Shown here piece after piece: positions 22,771 to 28,514 of a stretch of DNA of 28,514 nucleotides. Under the pieces are notes generated by a model. It was given only the letters and a program-made list of their open reading frames with translations. It was not told the origin of the DNA and made no database searches. Each line of letters begins with the position of its first letter. Within the stretch, counting starts at the first letter, position 1. Origin of the DNA: JAENWH01 sp038248745 (GTDB taxonomy: Bacteria; Bacillota; Clostridia; Peptostreptococcales; Anaerovoracaceae); contig JBBRXC010000006.1 of assembly GCA_038248745.1 (NCBI GenBank), positions 1 through 28,514 on the forward strand, given 5' to 3'. The position numbers and the translations under genes are program-made.

Positions 22771-24891
22771 TTATTCCTTAATTTCTTCTGTTGCTTCTGC
22801 TTCTACTTCTACCACAGCTTCTTCTGTCGCTTCCGCTTCTACTTCTACCACAGCTTCTTCTGCAACTTCAGCTACTGGTTCTTCTGCAACTTCTGTTTCA
22901 GTTTCTTCTACTGCTTCATAATCATCAGTAAATTCAATTTCTTCAGCTACTTCTTCTTCGTAAATTGGTGGTTCAAGAGTTTCCTTAATACTTAAACTAA
23001 TTCTCTTCTTTTCCCTATCAATTTCAAGAATTTTAGCATCTACGTCCTGTCCAACTGAAATTTCATCTGCAATGTTTGTCACACGCTTATGAGCGATTTC
23101 AGAAATATGAACTAAACCGTCTAATCCAGGCTCTAACTCTACAAAAGCGCCATAATCTTTTATCTGAACTATTTTGCCACTGATTACCTGGCCAACTTGA
23201 TACTTATCATCAATAATTGTCCAAGGTTCTGGCTGGTTCTGTTTAAGTCCTAATGAAATTTTTCCTTTTTCGGTGTTCATTGCTAATATTTTAACTTGAA
23301 CTTTTTCCCCTATTGAAAGAACTTCTTGTGGATGCTTAAGTTTTCCCCATGAAATTTCAGAAATATGAAGTAGCCCATCAAGTCCGCCTATATCTACGAA
23401 TGCGCCATAATCGGTGAATCTCATTACAGTACCTGTAACGATATCTCCAACATTTAAGCCCTCCCATATTTCAGCAACTTTTGCTTGCTTCTCTTCAACT
23501 AAGAATGCTTTGTGAGAGAATACTGCTTTGCCCTTTCTCTGGTCAACTCTTGTAACTCTTACTGGTAATACCTTACCAACAAACTCTGAAGCAGATTCTA
23601 CGAATCTGTCTGATAATTGCGAAAGCGGTATAAAACCAAATACTTCTTTATAGGAAGCAATAACTCCGCCATTAACTTCTTTTACGACCTTCGCATTAAC
23701 GAATGATCTGTCTTCAAGCGCTGCATTGATTTCGTCCCAATGCTCGTTAACTTCTAATTTTTTCTTTGAAAGTAAAATGTTTCCATCTCCGCTGTCAGTT
23801 TTCAAAACTTTAGCCTGGATGATATCACCCTCTTTGAATAAATCAGTAAGTTTCTGATCTCCTTCCAATGTCAATTCGTCTTTTGTAATGATTCCGTCTT
23901 TTTTACAACCTAGATTCACTACTACTTCTCTGTCGCTAACTTGGATTACCTCACCTGTTACAATTTCTCCAGTTCGAGGCAATCTTAATGACTTTTCGAT
24001 TTCTTCCATCAAAGCGTGCATTAAATTGTCTTCTTGATTTTCAGTGATAAATTCACTCATACTAGCAATAACCTCCTTAATTATGCGTTCAGGCGTCGAT
24101 GCACCAGCCGCTACTCCTATTTTAGTACATTTATTCCAATCTTTCAATGGTAAATCCTGAATTTTTTCAATAAAATACGTATTTTCGCAATATTTTTTTG
24201 AAATTCCAACTAATTCCCTTGTATTTGAGCTATCTTTGCAACCAACAATAATCATGGCATCGCATTCTTTTGCAATTTTCGTACAACTTTCCTGCCTATC
24301 ACTGGTTGCATGACAAATTGTATTTTCTATATGGATTTTTTTCCCTGCGCTTTTAAATGTTTCAATAATGCTTTCTAAAAGTTCAACTTTTATCGTTGTC
24401 TGTGCAACAATAAATAAATTATCTTCTTTTATATTTCTGGCTTGTTCTTGTGTATTGATGATGATTGAAGAAAAATCACACCAACCATTGATCCCTTTTA
24501 CTTCAGGATGCTCTTTATCTCCAACAACAACTATATTATATCCTTCTTCTTTTGCCTGTTTAACAAGCTTTTGAATTTTCATTACAAAAGGACATGTGGC
24601 ATCTATTACTACCAACCCCAATTCATCAGCTCGTTTATAAAAGGCTTCTCCTTCTCCATGCGATCTTACGATAAGCAAATCCCCAGAAGCAGCCTCTTCT
24701 GGAGAAGCAATAATTTGAACACCCTTTTGAGCAAACTCATCCGTAACCGCCTTATTATGGATCAACGGGCCGCAGGTGTAAATATTTTTGGCATTGTCCG
24801 TATTATTTTTTATTGTCTCCTCAGTTTTTTCTATTGCTCTCTCAACCCCAAAGCAAAAACCGGAATATTTGGCTCTAATTATTTCACTCAT
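22771..24891 (-). CDS. ispH: IspH-ribosomal protein S1 fusion (4-hydroxy-3-methylbut-2-enyl diphosphate reductase / 30S S1)
   Basis: Encodes 706 residues in two parts. Residues 1-280 are IspH, the last step of the MEP isoprenoid pathway. Its Fe-S cysteines C13 (GFCFGVERA), C100 (DATCPFV) and C193 (NTICHATSDRQ) and the catalytic E130 (EHPEVKG) are all present. Residues about 307-376, 393-462, 480-550 and 566-637 are four S1 RNA-binding domains; the third and fourth carry the typical DYGAFV and HISEI motifs. An acidic tail (641-706) ends with a duplicated 12-residue unit, EEAVVEVEAEAT. This fusion is known in Clostridia. Codon 278 is an ATG behind a strong internal ribosome site, so free S1 could also be made. 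Its start overlaps rarA by 8 bases. Confidence 0.96.
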   Translation of the reverse strand: MSEIIRAKYSGFCFGVERAIEKTEETIKNNTDNAKNIYTCGPLIHNKAVTDEFAQKGVQIIASPEEAASGDLLIVRSHGEGEAFYKRADELGLVVIDATCPFVMKIQKLVKQAKEEGYNIVVVGDKEHPEVKGINGWCDFSSIIINTQEQARNIKEDNLFIVAQTTIKVELLESIIETFKSAGKKIHIENTICHATSDRQESCTKIAKECDAMIIVGCKDSSNTRELVGISKKYCENTYFIEKIQDLPLKDWNKCTKIGVAAGASTPERIIKEVIASMSEFITENQEDNLMHALMEEIEKSLRLPRTGEIVTGEVIQVSDREVVVNLGCKKDGIITKDELTLEGDQKLTDLFKEGDIIQAKVLKTDSGDGNILLSKKKLEVNEHWDEINAALEDRSFVNAKVVKEVNGGVIASYKEVFGFIPLSQLSDRFVESASEFVGKVLPVRVTRVDQRKGKAVFSHKAFLVEEKQAKVAEIWEGLNVGDIVTGTVMRFTDYGAFVDIGGLDGLLHISEISWGKLKHPQEVLSIGEKVQVKILAMNTEKGKISLGLKQNQPEPWTIIDDKYQVGQVISGKIVQIKDYGAFVELEPGLDGLVHISEIAHKRVTNIADEISVGQDVDAKILEIDREKKRISLSIKETLEPPIYEEEVAEEIEFTDDYEAVEETETEVAEEPVAEVAEEAVVEVEAEATEEAVVEVEAEATEEIKE
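22783..22856 (-). repeat. 36-bp tandem duplication encoding the acidic S1 tail
   Basis: Two nearly identical 36-base units encode EEAVVEVEAEAT twice (residues 678-689 and 690-701 of the fusion protein). Only a few bases differ between them, pointing to a recent in-frame duplication that could vary in copy number between strains. Confidence 0.75.
24058..24078 (-). promoter_or_regulatory. internal ribosome binding site and start inside the ispH-rpsA fusion
   Basis: On the minus strand AAGGAGGT (24071-24078) lies 10 bases before an in-frame ATG (24058-24060), codon 278, at the IspH/S1 junction. Initiation there would give a 429-residue S1 protein with all four S1 domains. The same bases encode KEVIAS in the fusion, so the site could be chance, but the match to the anti-Shine-Dalgarno is complete and better placed than the site used by the fusion itself. 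Confidence 0.5.
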
Positions 24892-26161
24892 TTAATTTCT
24901 TTAACCCCTCCAGGAATTTTTTAAAAGCTGCTTCACTGCCATTTTCAGTAGGTTTATAGTATTTTCTTTCCTCTTTGTAAAGATTGTCTGGCAGATATTG
25001 CTGCTTTACATAACCGCCAAAACTGTGTGGATATTTATATCCAATCCCAAGTCCTCTTTTCTTTGCGCCAACATAATGGGCGTCTTTTAAATGGTCTGGT
25101 ATATCATCTATTCTATGATTGGTAAGATCATTTAATGCCTCATCAATGGCGCAGATGGTGGCATTGGATTTCGGACAGGATGCCAGCATAATGACCGCCT
25201 GCGCCAAGTTTATTCTTGCTTCCGGCAGTCCTACCATTAAGGCAGCCTGAACACAACCTGTTACAATACTTACCGCGCTTGGATAGGCCAACCCAACATC
25301 TTCACTTGCAATGACAAGAAGCCTTCTACCTATCATCTGAACATCGGCGCCACCTTCAATTAAACGTGCAAGATAATGTATTGATGCATCTGGATCGCTT
25401 CCTCTTATAGACTTTTGCAATGCAGACAGCAGATTATATTTATCTTCACTTTTATCATAGAAAGTTGTTTGCCTTTGCATCGCTTCAGCGACCACACTAC
25501 TGTTCACCTGAATATCCGTTTCTATATTTTCTCCGATAAATCCAAGGGTATCTAAAGCAATTCTTGCGTCACCGTTGCACATCTGCGCAATTTTTTTTAT
25601 TGCATCCTCTTCATAGGACAGTTGTAGATTTCCTAACCCTCTTATTTTGTCCTGCAATGCATTTATTAATATATGATAAATTTCATCACTTGAATGTCTT
25701 TTAAACTCATAAATATTCCCTACACGGGATATAATGGCGTTGTTAACTGAAAAATACGGGTTTTCTGTTGTACTTCCTATAAATCTAATAATACCTTCTT
25801 CCAATGCTTTTAATAAAGAATCCTGTTGTAATTTATTCCATCTATGAAACTCATCTACATAAACATAGGTTGTCTGTTTTTCAAATCCAAAAAAACGAGT
25901 TTTGGATTTTTCAATGATATCTTTCAATTCTTTGATGCCGGTTGTTGATGCATTCAGTTCATAAAAATCAGCATCCATTTCTCTGGCAATAATTCTTGCT
26001 AAAGTTGTTTTGCCTGTGCCTGAGGGGCCAAAAAAAATAGCCGATTCAAAATTTTTATTTTTTATAGAATTGTAAAACAAGGAATTTTTATACATAAAAT
26101 GTTCCTGCCCAACAAAAAAATCAATATTGTCTGGGCGCATTCTTGTAGATAATGGTATCAT
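24884..26161 (-). CDS. rarA: replication-associated recombination ATPase RarA (MgsA)
   Basis: Encodes 425 residues, typical of RarA, a clamp-loader-like AAA+ ATPase that acts at stalled replication forks. Walker A is GPSGTGKTT (45-53), Walker B is VYVDEFHRWNKLQQD, and sensor 1 is RFIGSTTENPYFSVN. The C-terminal tetramerisation region has IRGSDPDASIHYLARLIEGG, EDVGLAYPSA, and KYPHSFGGYVKQQYLPD. The ATG overlaps the permease stop by four bases, and its 3' end overlaps ispH by eight bases, so the three genes are translationally linked. Confidence 0.96.
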   Translation of the reverse strand: MIPLSTRMRPDNIDFFVGQEHFMYKNSLFYNSIKNKNFESAIFFGPSGTGKTTLARIIAREMDADFYELNASTTGIKELKDIIEKSKTRFFGFEKQTTYVYVDEFHRWNKLQQDSLLKALEEGIIRFIGSTTENPYFSVNNAIISRVGNIYEFKRHSSDEIYHILINALQDKIRGLGNLQLSYEEDAIKKIAQMCNGDARIALDTLGFIGENIETDIQVNSSVVAEAMQRQTTFYDKSEDKYNLLSALQKSIRGSDPDASIHYLARLIEGGADVQMIGRRLLVIASEDVGLAYPSAVSIVTGCVQAALMVGLPEARINLAQAVIMLASCPKSNATICAIDEALNDLTNHRIDDIPDHLKDAHYVGAKKRGLGIGYKYPHSFGGYVKQQYLPDNLYKEERKYYKPTENGSEAAFKKFLEGLKKLNE

Positions 26162-27279
26162 ATTTCTCTCCTCGAAGGATCAATAGGATGATTTCTTTTG
26201 TATTCAACATGATGATTCCCTTTGTATTCGATTTTAAAAATACTCATAAAAAATACGAATATTGGAACGCCAATAAGCAATCCCCAGACGCCCAAGTAAT
26301 GCTCTCCCACCAGTAATATAATAAATACAAAACACACGGGCAGTCTTGTCTTTGTGGACATCAGCTTCGGATTTAAAATATAAGCCTCAAGACCATGAAT
26401 AACAAGTATTAACACGACCACTTGAACAATTTTAGCGATGCCACCAACACTGAAGGCAACGACGGTGAGTGGTATCAATGAAATGGCCGCTCCGGCAACA
26501 GGGATCAGACCAAGTCCAAAAATCATGGTTCCAAGCCCCAGTATTCCTGGAAATCCAAGCACCGATAATACAATCATGGAAATCATCGAGTTAATGAAAG
26601 CAATCGTTACCTGAACCTTCATCACCTTTCCGAAAGTATGGGCAAAATTTTTACCAAAATATCTGAAATATTCATACATAAAGTGAAGCTTGCTGTTTGC
26701 CATGCTTTGACCAAATTCAGTGATTTTATTTTTTTCGAGTAAAATAATGAAACTGAGAATGATGGATATGAAAAGGGATAAACTAAAATATCCTATCTTT
26801 GTAACAATTGTGGCCGCAAGAGCACCTGCCTGTTCTAAATAGGATTTAATGTCAATTTGTGCCACAAGATTGTATAGATTTGGTCCCAATTCTTTTCGGA
26901 AGGCCTCCGTATCAATATTGAAAAACATGTTTGCCAAGTCACCAAACTGCGTCACTATTTTTGGGGCCAGCACAATGCTCCCAATCGTAAGTAATACAAC
27001 GAACATCAGATACATAACTGTTAATATGAACCAGTCCGGTACGTTGATTTTCAGGTTTACCAGCCCTCTGTTTTGAATGGTTATAAGAAGATTATAAAAA
27101 ATAAATGAAAGGATGAAGGTTAACAACACCAAATCCATCATCGTCCAAAATGTGATTAATATTAAGGAAAGAACAATTAACGAAATAATCCTCTCTTTAT
27201 TGCCAATGTGTATTTCTTCTTCATTGCCAATGTGTATTTCTTCGTCGCCTGACCCTGTTTTCAGCCCAGATTCCTGCAT
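26158..27279 (-). CDS. AI-2E family permease (PerM/YtvI-like membrane protein)
   Basis: Encodes 373 residues from the preferred start. About 30 polar residues are followed by about eight hydrophobic segments, with the family's characteristic FGLGLIPVAGAAISLIPLTV stretch and the closing GEHYLGVWGLLIGVPIFVF. The AI-2E exporter family includes autoinducer, sodium/proton and other antiporters, so the substrate is not known. The ATG at 27277-27279 is preferred because AAAGGTGG lies six bases before it; another ATG six bases upstream touches that site. The N-terminus contains a duplicated EEIHIGN unit. The gene is first in a transcript with rarA and ispH-rpsA. Confidence 0.85.
   Translation of the reverse strand: MQESGLKTGSGDEEIHIGNEEEIHIGNKERIISLIVLSLILITFWTMMDLVLLTFILSFIFYNLLITIQNRGLVNLKINVPDWFILTVMYLMFVVLLTIGSIVLAPKIVTQFGDLANMFFNIDTEAFRKELGPNLYNLVAQIDIKSYLEQAGALAATIVTKIGYFSLSLFISIILSFIILLEKNKITEFGQSMANSKLHFMYEYFRYFGKNFAHTFGKVMKVQVTIAFINSMISMIVLSVLGFPGILGLGTMIFGLGLIPVAGAAISLIPLTVVAFSVGGIAKIVQVVVLILVIHGLEAYILNPKLMSTKTRLPVCFVFIILLVGEHYLGVWGLLIGVPIFVFFMSIFKIEYKGNHHVEYKRNHPIDPSRREI
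27199..27243 (-). repeat. tandem 21-base direct repeat in the permease N-terminus
   Basis: ATTGCCAATGTGTATTTCTTC occurs twice with a 24-base period (27199-27219 and 27223-27243), encoding EEIHIGN twice in the polar N-terminal region. It is an exact in-frame duplication. Confidence 0.85.
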
Positions 27280-27299
27280 AAGCATCCACCTTTACTCTT

Positions 27300-27341
27300 C
27301 TTTATATATAATATATTTACTTCATATATTATATACTAAAG
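27300..27341. repeat. long AT-rich inverted repeat upstream of the permease gene
   Basis: A 17-base arm starting CTTTATATATA pairs with an 18-base arm ending TACTAAAG, with one bulged base and a 7-base loop. It ends seven bases before the permease ribosome binding site. A TATAAT-like -10 for the minus strand lies inside one arm. No T run follows, so it is not a simple terminator; it could be an operator, an mRNA 5' hairpin, or just AT-rich sequence. Confidence 0.5.
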
Positions 27342-27413
27342 TATCCGCCTTCGCCATAGAAAATTCGGTGGAAATAGGATTCACTATGGTGGTTTTATTA
27401 ATAATATATTATT

Positions 27414-27950
27414 TTATGCCCGGCTTTTTCCTATCCATCCGCAAATGTATACTTCTCTTTTCATTTGACCTATAATATTAATGATTCTTGACAAACTTAG
27501 TTTGTCCTTTTCTAATCTATTCCCAAGCATTTGAAGATATTCTTTTACAAGATTTTCTTCTGACTTTAGCTCAATTTCACTTACAAGCTGGTAGAAGTTG
27601 AATTTATGATCCATTTCATCTTTTGGGATGTATTGAAGCTTAATTTCCTGATCTCCTTTTGTGGAAACATACACGCTATCAATCCCAATTTTAAGGTATT
27701 CATAATTAATTAAAACTTCTTTGCACTTATCAAGTACTAAAGCAATGTTTTCTAATGCATCTAAAACGTCAAGTAAATCTATTTGTTTTTCTTTCAGCCA
27801 TTCTTCAAGACAGATGCAATCGCTGAAGTCATACTTGATGTTTGTTTCTGTTTTTCCATTGATTTCTTCATTATAGAAGAACATAGGCAAGAACATTTTA
27901 CCCATATCTTGTTTTAAAATTTTTACCTGATATTCATATAATCTAGTCAT
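27414..27950 (-). CDS. DUF6382-like protein, Tad-pilus neighbourhood type
   Basis: Encodes 178 residues, no signal peptide or membrane segment seen. The overall pattern (an N-terminal YEYQVKILKQDMGKMFLPMFF segment, an SDCICLEEWL segment, repeated short helices, and VYVSTKGDQEIKLQYIPKDE) resembles the N-terminal domain I know as DUF6382, found in Clostridia beside Tad/Flp pilus genes and often fused to an FHA domain. No FHA domain is present here. The resemblance is from memory and the function is unknown. The start overlaps the upstream stop by one base (TAATG) behind GGAGGTGAA, so translation is coupled. Confidence 0.55.
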   Translation of the reverse strand: MTRLYEYQVKILKQDMGKMFLPMFFYNEEINGKTETNIKYDFSDCICLEEWLKEKQIDLLDVLDALENIALVLDKCKEVLINYEYLKIGIDSVYVSTKGDQEIKLQYIPKDEMDHKFNFYQLVSEIELKSEENLVKEYLQMLGNRLEKDKLSLSRIINIIGQMKREVYICGWIGKSRA

Positions 27951-28514
27951 TATTCACCTCCACATTTACTACAAGAATCATACCCTTGTTTGACCGCTAT
28001 TTCTTTTTCAATTTCAATGACATACTTATCTACTGTTGGACATTTCCCACTATGATAAGCTTCTCCCGTTTGATGAAAATAATAAATCAAGCTGCCTATT
28101 TCTATGTTTTTTGAATTGCATACGGAACATGCACGATAGTTCCATTTTATTTCGTCTGTCAATATTGCTTCAGTTGGATAAACTGATATATAGGGGCAAT
28201 CTCTTTTATGATACCTTTTACCTGCTGTCGGAAATATCCAAACTTTATTAGATGTTTTTTCTATCTCCATTTCATCAAATCCACTTGGGTTCGCTGTTTT
28301 TCTACTACCTATTAAACCTCTGAACACCACCGTTTCCTTGCCGGGAAGACCCTCATACAGTTTTATCGGGAATTTTATGTCCGTCCAATAGCTGGCTTCA
28401 TATCGAATCAACCCATCTAGCCCTTCCTTGCTGTATAAGTATTTAAAATCCTCCGTTTCCACATCATCAACATTCGGATTTTCCAATTCAAGTCTTTTTT
28501 CCACTATCCGTTCA
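27950..28514 (-). CDS. protein with two H-x3-C-x22-C-x2-C modules (N-terminus outside window)
   Basis: The frame stays open to the window edge; a GTG at 28502-28504 is a possible start, but the gene probably begins outside. Counting from that GTG, two copies of the same putative zinc module occur: H99, C103, C126, C129 in KRYHKRDCPYI...YRACSVC, and H151, C155, C178, C181 in EAYHSGKCPTV...GYDSCSKC. Both have identical H-x3-C-x22-C-x2-C spacing. Similar modules occur, to my recollection, at the C-terminus of secreted or pilin-like proteins near Tad genes in Clostridia. Function is unknown; an extracellular or envelope role is inferred from that context. It is coupled to the next gene. Confidence 0.6.
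   Translation of the reverse strand, partial: ERIVEKRLELENPNVDDVETEDFKYLYSKEGLDGLIRYEASYWTDIKFPIKLYEGLPGKETVVFRGLIGSRKTANPSGFDEMEIEKTSNKVWIFPTAGKRYHKRDCPYISVYPTEAILTDEIKWNYRACSVCNSKNIEIGSLIYYFHQTGEAYHSGKCPTVDKYVIEIEKEIAVKQGYDSCSKCGGE

Noticed and set aside
22783..22856. Possible CRISPR-like repeat
   Set aside because: The units are contiguous with no spacers and encode the acidic S1 tail in frame.
27395..27413. Terminator after the 27414-27950 gene
   Set aside because: AATAATATATTATT is palindromic but has no G/C pairs, so the hairpin would be too weak to call.

Overview
This is low-GC DNA from a Gram-positive, most likely a strictly anaerobic, spore-forming member of the Clostridia. The inference rests on a tandem glycine riboswitch ahead of gcvT, the IspH-ribosomal S1 fusion typical of Clostridia, the argR-recN pair, a SpoIID/LytB protein, a LUD-domain protein, and AGGAGG-type ribosome binding sites. 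No tRNA, rRNA, CRISPR array, transposase or phage gene was seen.

Layout. (1) 1-1513: start of a glycine-cleavage operon (gcvT, then gcvH running off the left edge), read leftward from a consensus promoter through a tandem glycine riboswitch and its terminator. (2) 1573-6600: small accessory genes on the minus strand: a ferritin-like diiron protein, a radical SAM enzyme of the AmrS family, a LUD-domain protein, a membrane-anchored DJ-1/PfpI protein next to a decayed ArsC-family remnant, and a DMT/EamA transporter translationally coupled to a small winged-helix-like protein. (3) 6743-13496: a GC-richer five-gene catabolic operon (CoA-acylating aldehyde dehydrogenase, acyl-CoA hydrolase/CoA-transferase, HMG-CoA-lyase-type lyase, split transketolase N and C subunits). 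It has a strong terminator and a divergent DeoR-family regulator. I do not recognise this combination as a described pathway; it is the best candidate for something new here. (4) 13506-20437: a seven-gene housekeeping operon, ruvC-ruvA-ruvB-spoIID-queA-tgt-RNA methyltransferase, with a LexA-like palindrome ahead of it. (5) 20587-22714: argR-recN, divergent from ruvC, ending in a bidirectional terminator. (6) 22771-27279: AI-2E-type permease, rarA and the ispH-rpsA fusion, overlapping one another on the minus strand. (7) 27414-28514: two coupled genes that resemble Tad-pilus-neighbourhood proteins, the second incomplete at the right edge.

How the parts work together: region 1 feeds glycine carbon into folate C1 metabolism when glycine is abundant. 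Regions 4 and 5 combine Holliday-junction processing, queuosine tRNA modification and DNA repair around one shared divergent promoter region. Region 3 appears to process an unidentified sugar-like or ketol compound through an aldehyde and CoA thioesters. Functions are inferred from sequence alone; no similarity search was run.
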